Shown here: positions 9,373 through 19,378 of the stretch, piece after piece
Layout: each line of letters begins with the position of its first letter
Position numbering within the stretch: the stretch's first letter is position 1
Assembly: GCF_003014495.1 (NCBI RefSeq)
Contig: NZ_PYGC01000009.1
Location: 62,001-126,000 of the forward strand
From: Prolixibacter denitrificans
GTDB taxonomy: Bacteria > Bacteroidota > Bacteroidia > Bacteroidales > Prolixibacteraceae
Length of the DNA: 64,000 bases
Direction: 5' to 3'
Notes under the pieces: generated by a model
The model's input: the letters and a program-made list of their open reading frames with translations, nothing else
Told to the model about the DNA's origin: nothing
The model's database searches: none
Program-made: the position numbers and the translations under genes

Positions 9373-10827
9373 ATGAGATTGAAATTAATTCCGTTATTGG
9401 CGATTAGTCTTCTATTACTTGGCTCCTGTAGTCTCATAAAAAGCAAGGACAAAGGAGTTTCTTCCACTACAGGCTGGGCGTATAACGACCCGGATAACGG
9501 TGGTTTTGAATACCAAGCGGGATACCATCAAGCAACAGGTCCGGGATTGGTCTTCATCAAAGGAGGAACCTTCACCATGGGGCGTGTTGAGCAGGATGTT
9601 ATGTATGATTGGAATAATTCACCAAGAAGAGTAACAGTTGCTTCGTTTTACATGGACGAAACAGAAGTAAGGAATATTGACTGGCGCGAATATTTGTACT
9701 GGATAAAAAGGGTATATCCCGATGACAAAGCGAAATACAACAAAGCTCTTCCCGATTCATTGGTATGGAGAAACGAGCTGGCTTACAACGAGCCTTATCT
9801 GGAGAACTATTTCCGTCATCCGGCATACAGCAACTATCCGGTAGTAGGAGTAAGCTGGGTACAGGCGACTGCCTATTGTAAATGGAGAACTGACCGCGTT
9901 AATGAGCGTATCCTTATTAACGAAGGGGTATTGACAGATGACTTGTCTCAAAAAGGTCAGAACGTATTTACCACCGAGTCCTATTTGAACGGACTGTATC
10001 AGGGGGTGGAAGGTGACAATCCTATGAAGGATTATTCAAAAGATGGAGCCACCCGTCGTGTAAAACAATCAGATGGCTTGCTTCTTCCAAACTACCGTCT
10101 TCCCACCGAAGCTGAGTGGGAGTACGCTGCACTTGGCTTGATTGGAAATGAAGATGGCGAGTTGTTAACCGACCGTAGAATTTATCCGTGGAATGGAAAT
10201 CAGATTAGAAACACCCAGAAAAAACACCGCGGAGAAATGATGGCTAACAGTGTGCGGGGCAGAGGTGATATGATGGGTATGGCCGGAGCACTTAATGATG
10301 CTTATGACATTACCGCACCGGTAACTGCATTTTGGCCGAATGATTATGGTCTTTACTGCATGGCTGGAAATGTGAATGAATGGGTTCAGGATGTATACCG
10401 TCCTTATGGCACGGAAGACGAAGCCGAATTCCAGCCATTCCGTGGAAATGTGTACACAAAATATAAACGAGACGCCGATGGCAACCTGATTCGTGACCAA
10501 TACGGCCGGCTCGAGGTCGATACGGTTGCTGATGCCAGGAACTTTAGAGACGGTGATTACCAATCGAGAATCGATGATTCGGAAGATTGGAACTCAGAGG
10601 CTAATAAAGCTGACAGCACTTCGAAAGACATGTATGAAGCGAATGCCGGACAATTTGCACCGCGTATTACGGACAAAGTCAGAGTTTATAAAGGAGGAAG
10701 CTGGAAGGATCGTCCTTATTGGTTGAGCCCGGGAGCCCGCCGTTATATGGATCAGAATAAATCGACTGATGATATTGGTTTCCGCTGTGCGATGACACAC
10801 GTAGGGAGTCCTAGCAACGGAGATTAA
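9373..10827 (+). CDS. gldJ: Gliding/type IX secretion lipoprotein GldJ
   Basis: GldJ is an outer-membrane-anchored lipoprotein with a formylglycine-generating-enzyme (SUMF1) fold. It is needed for gliding and for stability of the GldK ring protein of the type IX machine. The ATG at 9373 gives a lipoprotein signal with lipobox LLLLGSC (Cys19). The mature start SSTTGWAYNDPDNGGF is characteristic of GldJ rather than GldK. The SUMF1-like blocks FIKGGTFTMGRVEQD, YPVVGVSWVQATAYCKWR, YRLPTEAEWEYAA and the terminal DDIGFRCAM are all present. Length is 484 aa. murF follows after a terminator. Whether the cell glides cannot be inferred; the protein also serves non-gliding type IX systems. Confidence 0.94.
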   Translation: MRLKLIPLLAISLLLLGSCSLIKSKDKGVSSTTGWAYNDPDNGGFEYQAGYHQATGPGLVFIKGGTFTMGRVEQDVMYDWNNSPRRVTVASFYMDETEVRNIDWREYLYWIKRVYPDDKAKYNKALPDSLVWRNELAYNEPYLENYFRHPAYSNYPVVGVSWVQATAYCKWRTDRVNERILINEGVLTDDLSQKGQNVFTTESYLNGLYQGVEGDNPMKDYSKDGATRRVKQSDGLLLPNYRLPTEAEWEYAALGLIGNEDGELLTDRRIYPWNGNQIRNTQKKHRGEMMANSVRGRGDMMGMAGALNDAYDITAPVTAFWPNDYGLYCMAGNVNEWVQDVYRPYGTEDEAEFQPFRGNVYTKYKRDADGNLIRDQYGRLEVDTVADARNFRDGDYQSRIDDSEDWNSEANKADSTSKDMYEANAGQFAPRITDKVRVYKGGSWKDRPYWLSPGARRYMDQNKSTDDIGFRCAMTHVGSPSNGD

Positions 10828-10847
10828 TTTTAAAATATTACCAATTG

Positions 10848-10879
10848 AAAACCTCAGCATTTTTGTCTGAGGTTTTTTT
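10848..10879 (+). terminator. Intrinsic terminator between gldJ and murF
   Basis: AAACCTCAG (10849-10857) and CTGAGGTTT (10867-10875) form a nine-pair stem followed by a T run. It ends only 12 bp before the murF ATG. murF is therefore either read through from gldJ or needs a promoter overlapping this hairpin. Confidence 0.85.
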
Positions 10880-10890
10880 ATTTTTAGGCC

Positions 10891-12183
10891 ATGACTAAAG
10901 AAGAACTTTATCAGCTATTTCTATCGCATCCAAACGTTTCGACTGATAGTCGGAATATCAAAGAAGGATGCCTTTTTTTTGCCCTAAAAGGAGACAACTT
11001 CAACGGCAACCAATTTGCAGGCAACGCAATTGAACAAGGCGCGGCCTACGCCATTGTTGACGAAAAAGAATATGTGACAGATTCGCGTATCGTCTACGTA
11101 GCAAATGTGCTGGAAAGCCTTCAGGAGTTAGCGCGTCATCATCGTCAACTCTTGAATTTGCCAATTTTGGCCATCACCGGCTCGAACGGTAAAACCACAA
11201 CCAAGGAATTAACCGCTGCTGTACTCTCAAAGAAATTTAATCTCATATTCACGCAAGGCAACCTGAACAACCACATCGGAGTACCATTAACCCTGCTCTC
11301 GATGACCAGGGAAACGGAACTCGGGATTGTGGAAATGGGAGCCAATCATCCGGGCGAAATTGCGATACTTTCTGAAATCGCTCTTCCGAATTATGGCCTG
11401 ATCACGAACGTAGGAAAAGCTCACATCGAAGGATTCGGCTCGTTCGAAGGGGTAAAAAAAACCAAGGCTGAGCTCTACCGTTTTGTCGAGCGGACCGGCG
11501 GAAAGATATTCATCAATCAAGCCAATCCCCATCTCAGGGAAATGGCCCGGGAAACACCGAATATTCCATATACGACAAATAAAGACCTACCCGGCCTGCA
11601 AGGCGAATTAGTCGAAGCCAACCCGTTTATGGTCTGTAAAATTAAATTCCCGAAAGGATGGCTCTATATCAAAACCAAGCTCATCGGTGGTTACAACCTC
11701 GAGAATGCGCTGGCAGCTGCCACTGTTGGTAGTTTCTTCGGAATTGATCCACTGAAAATTAAAGAAGCACTGGAGAGTTATGTTCCGGCCAACAACCGGT
11801 CACAATTCATCGAAAGCAATAGCAACAAGCTCCAACTCGACGCATACAACGCCAATCCGTCGAGCATGCAGGTAGCACTCGACACTTTTCAGCATATTAA
11901 TAATAGTCCCAAGGGAGTTATTCTGGGCGACATGCTGGAACTGGGAACAACTTCAGCAGAAGAACACCAAAAGGTGGTCGACAGGATAGCCGCGAATGAA
12001 CCCGATTTTGTTCTTTTGGTCGGACCGGAATTTTCCAAATGCCAGTTGCCTGACTCGTTCCAATCTTTTCGAACAACGGAAGAAGCCAAGAGCTATTTGG
12101 AGACGACAAAACCTTCAGGCTTTTACCTGCTGATAAAAGGTTCCCGGGGAATGAAATTGGAATCGTTGGTAGAAAAATTATAG
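10891..12183 (+). CDS. murF: UDP-N-acetylmuramoyl-tripeptide--D-alanyl-D-alanine ligase
   Basis: MurF adds D-Ala-D-Ala to UDP-MurNAc-tripeptide, the last cytoplasmic step of muropeptide synthesis. The Mur-ligase P-loop is AITGSNGKTTTKE (near residue 95). Other family blocks are GNLNNHIGVPLTLL, IVEMGANHPGEIAIL, and the C-terminal DAYNANPSSM and GDMLELG. Length is 430 aa, normal for the family. Bacteroidota often carry murF beside gldJ, and that arrangement is kept here. The stop is followed by an inverted repeat (12182-12210) without a T-tract. Confidence 0.96.
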   Translation: MTKEELYQLFLSHPNVSTDSRNIKEGCLFFALKGDNFNGNQFAGNAIEQGAAYAIVDEKEYVTDSRIVYVANVLESLQELARHHRQLLNLPILAITGSNGKTTTKELTAAVLSKKFNLIFTQGNLNNHIGVPLTLLSMTRETELGIVEMGANHPGEIAILSEIALPNYGLITNVGKAHIEGFGSFEGVKKTKAELYRFVERTGGKIFINQANPHLREMARETPNIPYTTNKDLPGLQGELVEANPFMVCKIKFPKGWLYIKTKLIGGYNLENALAAATVGSFFGIDPLKIKEALESYVPANNRSQFIESNSNKLQLDAYNANPSSMQVALDTFQHINNSPKGVILGDMLELGTTSAEEHQKVVDRIAANEPDFVLLVGPEFSKCQLPDSFQSFRTTEEAKSYLETTKPSGFYLLIKGSRGMKLESLVEKL

Positions 12184-12237
12184 GCGGGCCGAATCAAATT
12201 CAACCCGCCTTCAATAAAATTGTCAATATCAGGAATA

Positions 12238-12597
12238 TTAATTCTCTACTTTCAATACATCCGAAATGGCCTGCTTGAAAGTGTCTTTTGGCAATGCTCC
12301 CATCGCCATTTGCGGTTGTTCGTTTACCGGAACGAAAAGCAAGGACGGAATACTCTGAATACCAAACATTCCAGCCAGTTCCTGTTCTGCTTCAGTATCA
12401 ATTTTATATATCACCAACTTGTCGCCGTACTCTTCCTGAAGCTCTTCCAGTATAGGTGCAACAATCTTACATGGCTGACACCAGTCTGCGTAAAAATCAA
12501 TAATACAGGGAGTATCGCCTTCATATTTCCATTCTTGATTTTCTTCAAAGTTGAATACTTTCGCTTTGAATGTGTCTTTAGTTAAATGTTCAAGCAT
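12238..12597 (-). CDS. trxA: Thioredoxin
   Basis: This 119-residue cytosolic thioredoxin has the active site WCQPC in DFYADWCQPCKIV and a cis-Pro loop in IQSIPSLLF. It would act as a general disulfide reductant, recycled by thioredoxin reductase encoded elsewhere. The active-site dipeptide is QP rather than the classical GP. It converges with murF and has an AT-rich upstream region shared with the divergent CCA-adding gene. The ATG at 12597 is the first start in the frame. Confidence 0.92.
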   Translation of the reverse strand: MLEHLTKDTFKAKVFNFEENQEWKYEGDTPCIIDFYADWCQPCKIVAPILEELQEEYGDKLVIYKIDTEAEQELAGMFGIQSIPSLLFVPVNEQPQMAMGALPKDTFKQAISDVLKVEN

Positions 12598-12697
12598 AGA
12601 TTACAATTTTCATGATAAGTTATTCAAAAGGTCAACAAATGAATATCTCTCATTGTTCCCTTCCGGGACAAAGAAAGGCAAGTTCGGCGAAAACTAC

Positions 12698-12705
12698 TAT
12701 TTTTG
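12698..12705 (+). promoter_or_regulatory. -7 promoter box for the CCA-adding enzyme gene
   Basis: TATTTTTG fits TAnnTTTG and lies 43 bp before the ATG at 12748. No clear -33 element is seen at the usual distance. Confidence 0.45.
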
Positions 12706-12747
12706 TCAACAATTTGAGAATTAGCAATTAATCATAAATAGCTCCAT

Positions 12748-14181
12748 ATGCCTGATCGGCAGAATTTTAAATCAAAACTAACGCACAGAGTATTTAGTAG
12801 CATTGCCGAAATTTCGGACGAGCAAAACCTGGAAACCTACGTCATTGGAGGTTTCGTGAGAGACTTGTTGCTCGACCGGAAACGGGAAAACTACGATATA
12901 GATATTGTCACGGTAGGCAGTGGCATTTCGCTGGCACGCGACGTGGCGAAAGCGATCAATCCCAAGCTCAATGTTTCAGTATTCAAGAATTTCGGAACCG
13001 CCATGTTCAAATTCGATAATATTGATTTTGAATTTGTCGGTGCCCGGAAAGAGTCATACCGAAGCGACAGCCGCAAACCCATAGTGGAAGACGGCACTCT
13101 GGAAGACGACCAGAAACGACGCGATTTTACCATTAACGCTTTGGCGCTTTCGCTGAATAAGGACCGCTTCGGAGAACTACTCGATCCGTTTGGCGGGTTG
13201 GATGATCTCGACAACAAAATCATCCGCACACCGCTGGAGCCGGGAATCACTTTTTCCGACGATCCGCTTCGCATGATGAGGGCTATTCGTTTCGCCACCC
13301 AGCTGGGATTCCATATCGAGGAAAAAACACTGGAGGCAATTACCGAGCAGGCCGACCGGATTGAAATCGTGTCGATGGAGCGAATTGTGGACGAGCTGAA
13401 CAAAATCATTCTGTCAGCCAAACCATCCGTCGGTTTCAAATTATTGGATAAAACCGGCTTGTTGCCCATTATTTTCCCGGAGTTTGTCAAACTGAAAGGC
13501 CGCGAGACAAAGAAAGGCATCAGTCACAAAGACAACTTCTACCACACTCTTGAAGTCCTCGACCGCATCTGCCCCAACACCGACAATCTGTGGCTTCGTT
13601 GGTCAGCCATTCTACACGACATTGCCAAGCCGGCGACTAAACGCTTTGTCGATGGCCAGGGCTGGACATTTCATGCCCACAATTTCATTGGCTCGAAAAT
13701 GATCCCCGCCCTTTTTAAAAGGCTAAAGCTTCCGCTGAATGAAAAGATGAAGTATGTGCAAAAGATGGTTTTGCTGCACATGCGTCCAATTGTTCTGTCC
13801 GAAGAAGAGGTAACCGACTCGGCTGTCAGGCGACTACTATTTGATGCCGGCGACGACATTGAAGACCTGATGACTTTGTGTGAAGCTGATATTACTTCGA
13901 AAAATGCTGACAAGGTTAAGCGGTACATGCACAACTTCCGAATTGTCCGACAAAAATTGCAGGACCTGGAAGAGCGTGATGCCATTCGCAATTTTCAGCC
14001 TCCTGTTTCTGGAGAAGTTATCATGGAAACATTCGGTTTGAGTCCGAGTCGGGAAGTCGGCGAACTGAAAGCCGCTATCAAAGAAGCCATTCTGGACGGA
14101 ATTATTCACAACAACTACGAGGAAGCTTTTCAGTTTATGATTGAAAAGGCTGAAGAAATGGGATTAAAACCGGTGAAATAA
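12748..14181 (+). CDS. cca: CCA tRNA nucleotidyltransferase with HD domain
   Basis: This class II nucleotidyltransferase would add or repair the 3' CCA end of tRNAs. That fits the tRNA-Val genes in this window, which do not encode a full CCA. The head domain has [13 protein letters not shown] and the catalytic YDIDIV carboxylates. [11 protein letters not shown] and [13 protein letters not shown] follow, then the [14 protein letters not shown] tRNA-binding region. An HD phosphohydrolase domain is seen as [14 protein letters not shown] and [12 protein letters not shown] (residues about 255-300). At 477 aa it has the length of the HD-containing form. A poly(A) polymerase is the main alternative reading, but the HD-type architecture favours CCA addition. 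Confidence 0.92.
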   Translation: MPDRQNFKSKLTHRVFSSIAEISDEQNLETYVIGGFVRDLLLDRKRENYDIDIVTVGSGISLARDVAKAINPKLNVSVFKNFGTAMFKFDNIDFEFVGARKESYRSDSRKPIVEDGTLEDDQKRRDFTINALALSLNKDRFGELLDPFGGLDDLDNKIIRTPLEPGITFSDDPLRMMRAIRFATQLGFHIEEKTLEAITEQADRIEIVSMERIVDELNKIILSAKPSVGFKLLDKTGLLPIIFPEFVKLKGRETKKGISHKDNFYHTLEVLDRICPNTDNLWLRWSAILHDIAKPATKRFVDGQGWTFHAHNFIGSKMIPALFKRLKLPLNEKMKYVQKMVLLHMRPIVLSEEEVTDSAVRRLLFDAGDDIEDLMTLCEADITSKNADKVKRYMHNFRIVRQKLQDLEERDAIRNFQPPVSGEVIMETFGLSPSREVGELKAAIKEAILDGIIHNNYEEAFQFMIEKAEEMGLKPVK

Positions 14182-14182
14182 G

Positions 14183-15205
14183 CTATTCAGAGCCAAGCAC
14201 CGTAACAATCGGAAGATGATCGCTGAAGCCTCCGTGATAAGCCGGACCAAGATAAGTTCGGTTCGGTTTAATGCCCAGGTATTTTTCGTCTGCTTCCAGC
14301 AGAAAAGCTTCGCGGCAAATGTAGGTGCGTGAAATATTGAGTTTGAGCTGGGCTCCATTGAGTAACGAAGGCGTACAAATAAACTGGTCGAATACAGCCC
14401 ATTCTCCCTTGTTCCATAACGTACCAATGGCTCCATCTTTCCAAATACCGGTAAGATTAATCAACGAATCATATCCCTTAACATTACTATACTGAGCGGC
14501 GTGCAAAACATCTCGTAAACACCCTTCGTTCATGGTCGCGTTGAAGTCGCCCATCATTAAAATATGTGCAGCCGGTTCATCCGCCAGGATTGAATCAATG
14601 CGCTGTCGTAAAATGCGGGCTGCGAAGTTACGTTTCTTCTTTGTAGCCATGTAGCCTCCGTACCTGCTGGGCCAGTGATTAACGAAGAAATGAACCGTGT
14701 CGCCATCTAAGTTTCCTGAAAAGTAAAGAATGTCACGTGACTCGAACTGCCGTTTTCCTTCTTTCACCACACGTAAAAAATCAAAATCGACCGGTTTTAC
14801 CCGGTCTTTTCGGTAGAGCAGCGCCACATCGATGCCCCGCGGATCAGGCGAGTCCTTGTGAATAATACCATAGGGAACGCGACTTAAAGGTGTGCTGTCG
14901 ATTAACCGCCGGACCACCCATCGGTTTTCAATCTCAGCTAAACCAATCACATCCGGGAATTCTCCTTTCCCGGCAGCAATCAAAGCTTTGTAAATGTGCT
15001 GTATTTTGGCGTCCAAACGGTGATAAGTCCAGTGGTTTTGGCCGGCAGGAGTAAAATCATCATCTCTTGTTTCCGGATCATTCTTTACATCAAACAGGTT
15101 TTCCACATTGTAGAAAACAATGGTGAAATCATTTTTCGATTTGGATTGAGATTCCGGAGAGAGAAGATTAACCATGAATAAAATAGCCAGTAGCGGCAAT
15201 GACAT
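14183..15205 (-). CDS. Secreted endonuclease/exonuclease/phosphatase-family protein
   Basis: This EEP-fold hydrolase has an N-terminal hydrophobic signal (MSLPLLAILFMVNLLS), so it probably acts outside the cytoplasm. Family motifs are FYNVENLFD, GLAEIENRWV, NHWPSRYGG, MMGDFNAT and the terminal GGFSDHLPIV, which carry the metal- and phosphate-binding Asn, Glu, Asp and His. The substrate (nucleic acid, nucleotide or phospholipid) cannot be told from sequence. The ATG at 15205 is chosen over an in-frame TTG at 15211. It starts 7 bp after the lipoprotein gene upstream and is probably co-transcribed with it. Confidence 0.85.
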   Translation of the reverse strand: MSLPLLAILFMVNLLSPESQSKSKNDFTIVFYNVENLFDVKNDPETRDDDFTPAGQNHWTYHRLDAKIQHIYKALIAAGKGEFPDVIGLAEIENRWVVRRLIDSTPLSRVPYGIIHKDSPDPRGIDVALLYRKDRVKPVDFDFLRVVKEGKRQFESRDILYFSGNLDGDTVHFFVNHWPSRYGGYMATKKKRNFAARILRQRIDSILADEPAAHILMMGDFNATMNEGCLRDVLHAAQYSNVKGYDSLINLTGIWKDGAIGTLWNKGEWAVFDQFICTPSLLNGAQLKLNISRTYICREAFLLEADEKYLGIKPNRTYLGPAYHGGFSDHLPIVTVLGSE

Positions 15206-15211
15206 ATGCAA

Positions 15212-16657
15212 TTATTTCGATTCAGCCGTTTTTTCCGGATCCTTTTCAATCCGTTCAAAGGCTCCCAGATCAGGTCCTGCGTCATCTAAACGGCTTTCCC
15301 CCAGGAAATCGTTGGGAAACATCTTAGCATAGCTCAGCTTTCCGACATCCTTCACTGCAGAAAGTGTGTCAAGCTGGAAATTGCCCTTATACGGATCGAT
15401 AAAACGAGGATCGACATTACGAAGAATGCCCAGGTAATGCGGGTTATCGTCAATATTAATTGTATCACTAAGTTGCAGCATACAGTTATCAAACAGGTAG
15501 TTGCTTTCCCCCTTCTTGTCCATCCGCACCAAAACTTCATTGGAGCGGTTACCCGTTACAATACAATTTCCGAAGGTCGCTTCGGTCATATCGCCCACAT
15601 AACGCATATCGGTTTTGCTGTCGACAAGGTAATTCGAAACAATCAGTGTTTCGGTATTCCGGATACCCGTTGAAAGCGCATTGTAGTAATTGGCAAAAGT
15701 GGAATGATAGAACTGATAATCACCGCCCAGTAATAACGCAGTATTATAATACCGCACATTGGACACCACACAGTTGCTGGCAAGAATTTTCGACTTCATA
15801 GCCCATATCCCGGCCCAGCTCATGTTCTCAATCCGGGTATCGGCAAGTTCAACTGATGCGAATCCTTCGTGCTCGATGGTTCCCACCTGCAATCCAATGT
15901 TTGCGTTTTTTATTACGGCATGCTCAAACCGGTTATTGTGACTTCCGGAAAAGAGTATGATGCCGTTCCATTGATCGGGCAAATCACTGTACATCGATTC
16001 AAGGCGATCGCCCTGAAAGACGACCGGCTCGCTTTCCGTTCCCTGAACATCAAGTGTCCCTTTCACATAAAAGCCGGCACCATCATGAAAATAAATAATC
16101 GTTCCCGGCTCAATCGTAAGAACGGCGCCAGAATCGACATAGGCATAATTATAGACGAGGTAGGGCTTCTCATTTGTCCAGGTCGTCGTTCCAATTACTT
16201 TGGAATTGATTCGTTTAAAATCCTGTCCCCAGGCAATTAAATTTACATCCTGTACAACGCCGTTTACACTAAAAACAATGGAATCTTCAGCGACCATCGG
16301 AATATTTCCCCCGTTCTCGCCGAGCGTTACTTCCACGAAGATAAAGATGCTGTCATTAGGAGGGATTTCCACATCATAAACATCATTGGCCACCTCTCCA
16401 TTTACATTCAAACGGAAACCACTTTTATTGCCGCCCGCCAACTTAATTGAGGAGATGATGAGGGTACTGTTCGTTGGATTAACGACACGGACGTTGTGGG
16501 TAGGCGACCCGATGGAGGTGAAAATAGTATCGAAGGCAACTGTGTCAGTCGAAAAACGTAAAAGGGCATCATTAGATGAATTGATGTTTTCCTTTTCACA
16601 GGAAGCAAAAAGGTACACCAACGACATCACAATCAATATTTTAAATAATCCCCTCAT
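15212..16657 (-). CDS. Lipoprotein with probable right-handed beta-helix
   Basis: This 481-residue lipoprotein has a lipobox in SLVYLFASCEKEN. An N-terminal Ig-like region resembles choice-of-anchor domains (TDTVAFDTIFTSIGSPTHNV). Residues about 165-430 consist of short repeated turns (YVDSGAVLTIEPGTIIYF, then GTLDVQGTESEPVVFQGD) typical of parallel beta-helix repeats. No catalytic signature was recognised, so the function is unknown. An envelope adhesin or carbohydrate-binding role is possible. It is transcribed with the EEP hydrolase downstream. Confidence 0.75.
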   Translation of the reverse strand: MRGLFKILIVMSLVYLFASCEKENINSSNDALLRFSTDTVAFDTIFTSIGSPTHNVRVVNPTNSTLIISSIKLAGGNKSGFRLNVNGEVANDVYDVEIPPNDSIFIFVEVTLGENGGNIPMVAEDSIVFSVNGVVQDVNLIAWGQDFKRINSKVIGTTTWTNEKPYLVYNYAYVDSGAVLTIEPGTIIYFHDGAGFYVKGTLDVQGTESEPVVFQGDRLESMYSDLPDQWNGIILFSGSHNNRFEHAVIKNANIGLQVGTIEHEGFASVELADTRIENMSWAGIWAMKSKILASNCVVSNVRYYNTALLLGGDYQFYHSTFANYYNALSTGIRNTETLIVSNYLVDSKTDMRYVGDMTEATFGNCIVTGNRSNEVLVRMDKKGESNYLFDNCMLQLSDTINIDDNPHYLGILRNVDPRFIDPYKGNFQLDTLSAVKDVGKLSYAKMFPNDFLGESRLDDAGPDLGAFERIEKDPEKTAESK

Positions 16658-16750
16658 AGTTTTAAATAAGCGCCCTCAATATCATGGTCAGGAAGGAGCG
16701 ACCTTCCCCATTCAAATATAGTAATAATTATTAATTTCCTTTAACATTTT

Positions 16751-18199
16751 TTAACTTTCGAAATATTTTTTACGAAATAGAAGAAGCCCCAAAAACATTA
16801 GTCCACCATTTAATATCAAGATCTCAAATCCAAACCGGTAACCAAAAAGAAGTTGTTCGGACCAAGTATCAACCGCCCAACTAATGAGCGGAGCTGCAAC
16901 TGCCAGATAGGGAACGGCGCGATCGTCTACCTTGTACTTTGTAAACATCCCGAAAGCGAACAATCCCAGCAGCGGACCATAGGTGTATCCAGCCACCTTG
17001 AAGAGCGCCACAACCACACTTTCATCGTTGATAACCCGGAAAATGACGATAACAAAAAACAGAATCACCGAAAATCCCATATGCACCAATTTCCGCTCCT
17101 TCTCCTTCTTCACATCCGTTCGTTTCTGGAATTTCAGAAAGTCAACACAGAAAGCCGTGGTTAATGAAGCCAGGGCTGAGTCAGCACTGGAATAAGCCGC
17201 AGCCGTAATACCCAGCAGAAAAGCAATGCCGATGGACAGGTTCATTTTTGTCAGAGCCAACAATGGATACAAATCGTCAGTTCTCTCAGGAACAGGCGTT
17301 CCTGTCTTCGCAGCAAAAATGTAGAGCAACACACCCAGTCCCAGGAACAGCGCAACAGCGATGACGAAGCTGGCGCTAAACCAAATCATATTTTTCCGGG
17401 CTTCCCCAACATTCCGGCAGGTCAGATTTTTCTGCATCATATCCTGGTCGAGCCCCACCATCACTACCGTGACAAACATGCCGGCAAAAAACTGCTTGAA
17501 GAAATTGTTGCCTGACCGCCATCCCCAATGAAAGATTTTGGAATCGGGATGATCGGTAATATGTTGAAAAGCCTCTCCTATCGACCATCCAAAGTGGTTC
17601 AGGATATAGTGGATTGTCAGAACTACGGCTAAAATCAGGAAAGTCGTCTGCAACGTATCCGTCCAGACAATCGTTTTAATGCCTCCGCGATAGGTGTACA
17701 CCCAAATCAGCAAAATACTTATCATCACCGTAATCCAGAAGGGGACTCCGAATGCATCGAAAAAGGCAAGCTGCAAAACGCCCGCCACCAGGTAAAGACG
17801 AAATGCCGCTCCGATAGTCCTGGAAAGAAGGAAAAAGAAGGAACCTGTTTTATAGGCTGACGGTCCGAACCGTTCTTCGAGGTAACCGTAAATAGAAACC
17901 AAGTTCATCCGATAGTACATGGGCAAAAGCACACCAGCAACAATCCAGTATCCCACCAAATTCCCCAATACAAACTGAAAATAGGAAAAGGCCGAATTCC
18001 CAACTTCTCCGGGTACGGAAATAAAAGTTACCCCCGAAAGTGTGGCTCCAATCATCCCGAACGCCACCACATACCAGGGAGATTTCCGGTTGGCCGTGAA
18101 AAAAGTATCAGAGTTTGCCCCTTTCGCCGTAAGCCGCGAAATAAGTATTAGTAGGAGAAAATAACCGCCGATGACGGCCAGCACAATAAATGGATTCAT
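16751..18199 (-). CDS. Sodium:solute symporter, probable amino-sugar transporter by context
   Basis: This 482-residue inner-membrane transporter of the SSS family has about 13 hydrophobic segments. Family features include the early GMIGATLSGVTFISVPG and TYRGGIKTIVWTDTLQT segments and the AAAYSSADSALASL stretch that carries conserved Na+-site serines. It begins 3 bp after the NamZ gene stop on the same strand, so the two are surely co-transcribed. The pairing with exo-muramidase and NagZ genes suggests uptake of MurNAc or related wall sugars. SSS-type MurNAc uptake (MurT) is described in Tannerella forsythia. The substrate assignment is inference; sialic acid, sugars or amino acids are alternatives. 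Confidence 0.85.
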   Translation of the reverse strand: MNPFIVLAVIGGYFLLLILISRLTAKGANSDTFFTANRKSPWYVVAFGMIGATLSGVTFISVPGEVGNSAFSYFQFVLGNLVGYWIVAGVLLPMYYRMNLVSIYGYLEERFGPSAYKTGSFFFLLSRTIGAAFRLYLVAGVLQLAFFDAFGVPFWITVMISILLIWVYTYRGGIKTIVWTDTLQTTFLILAVVLTIHYILNHFGWSIGEAFQHITDHPDSKIFHWGWRSGNNFFKQFFAGMFVTVVMVGLDQDMMQKNLTCRNVGEARKNMIWFSASFVIAVALFLGLGVLLYIFAAKTGTPVPERTDDLYPLLALTKMNLSIGIAFLLGITAAAYSSADSALASLTTAFCVDFLKFQKRTDVKKEKERKLVHMGFSVILFFVIVIFRVINDESVVVALFKVAGYTYGPLLGLFAFGMFTKYKVDDRAVPYLAVAAPLISWAVDTWSEQLLFGYRFGFEILILNGGLMFLGLLLFRKKYFES

Positions 18200-18202
18200 A
18201 AT

Positions 18203-19378
18203 TTAATTTTGGTCGTTATCGGGATAAAGAAGATATTTTTTACGAATCTGTCTGTAATTATTAAGCTCGGGTTGCCATGAGGCACGAATCTCCTGCTCGG
18301 TCTTTCCTTCGCGGATTTGCTTGATCACGGTGTCGGTTCCCATCAGCAGATTAAACCAGCGTTCACGGGTCAGGAAATCTTTTTCGTTGGAAAAACGGTG
18401 ATACCAATTCAGGAAATATTTCAGCGTAAACCGGGGGGTGTCCTTCATTCCTCTGAAATCCTCACCATAACATTTCTGGCCCATATGGAGAGGCGACTTG
18501 GCCATTCCGACAATACTTTCGGGTGTGAAAGAAAAGGAGCCAAATTTCGGATCGGGATACCCCAATACCTGAAAAGGAAAATGCGTTCCCCGACCAACAC
18601 TCACGCTGGTGGATTCGAAGAAACAAAGCGAAGGATACAACCGGATGGACAAATCGTTTGGCAGATTGGGCGATGGTTTCACCGGTAAGGAATACCGGGC
18701 TTGATGATTGTAGTTTTTCACCGGAATCACCGTCAAATCGACTTTTTCGTGGTTTGTCAGCCAGCCCTCACCATTAATCATCAGCGCCAACTCGCCAACT
18801 GTACAACCGTGCACGACTGGAATCGGGTCCATCCCCACAAACGATCGGAATTCAGGTTTCAAAATGGGACCGGCAACATAATCACCGTTAGGATTCGGAC
18901 GATCGAGAATCATCATCTTCACACCGTTTTCGGCGCAAGCCTCCATCACATAGTGCATGGTGCTGATAAACGTGTAAAAACGGCAACCCACATCCTGTAT
19001 ATCGAAGACCACCCAATCGATTCCTTTTAACTGCTCCTGGTTCGGCTTTTTCGTTTTTCCGTATATTGATATGACCGGCAAACCGGTTTGTTTATCAATC
19101 GTATTCTCCAATTCCTCTCCGGCATCGGCCTTTCCCCTAAAGCCATGCTCCGGAGCAAAAACCTCTTTCACCGGAATATGTTTTTCAAGCAGGAAATCAA
19201 CCAGGTGCTGCCCTCTGACAACTGAAGTCTGGTTCACGACCAACGCTACATTTTTGCCTTTCAGTAATGGCAGGTATTTTCCGGTTTGTTCTGCACCAGT
19301 GACGATCTGTTTTTCTTTCGCATTTCCGCAAGAGAATAAAAGAAAAACGACAAAGAAGAGCACGATATGATTTTTCAC
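18203..19378 (-). CDS. namZ: Exo-beta-N-acetylmuramidase NamZ family (DUF1343) lipoprotein
   Basis: The DUF1343 family (GH171) includes Bacillus subtilis NamZ/YbbC, which releases MurNAc from the non-reducing end of peptidoglycan fragments. The protein has 391 residues with a GTG start and a lipobox (FFVVFLLFSCGN). Family blocks are FAPEHGFRGKADAGE, VFDIQDVGCRFYTFISTM and LDRPNPNG. NPRT-like landmarks of other hydrolases are absent. It forms a tight operon with the symporter and is divergent from a NagZ/serine-hydrolase fusion. Together these match the ybbC-nagZ-ybbE salvage set of Bacillus. Activity is inferred from family and context. Confidence 0.85.
   Translation of the reverse strand: MKNHIVLFFVVFLLFSCGNAKEKQIVTGAEQTGKYLPLLKGKNVALVVNQTSVVRGQHLVDFLLEKHIPVKEVFAPEHGFRGKADAGEELENTIDKQTGLPVISIYGKTKKPNQEQLKGIDWVVFDIQDVGCRFYTFISTMHYVMEACAENGVKMMILDRPNPNGDYVAGPILKPEFRSFVGMDPIPVVHGCTVGELALMINGEGWLTNHEKVDLTVIPVKNYNHQARYSLPVKPSPNLPNDLSIRLYPSLCFFESTSVSVGRGTHFPFQVLGYPDPKFGSFSFTPESIVGMAKSPLHMGQKCYGEDFRGMKDTPRFTLKYFLNWYHRFSNEKDFLTRERWFNLLMGTDTVIKQIREGKTEQEIRASWQPELNNYRQIRKKYLLYPDNDQN

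Noticed and set aside
12182-12210. AGGCGGG/CCCGCCT inverted repeat between murF and trxA considered as a terminator
   Set aside because: Neither strand has a T-tract after the stem, so a terminator call is not supported, although some transcript-end role is possible.
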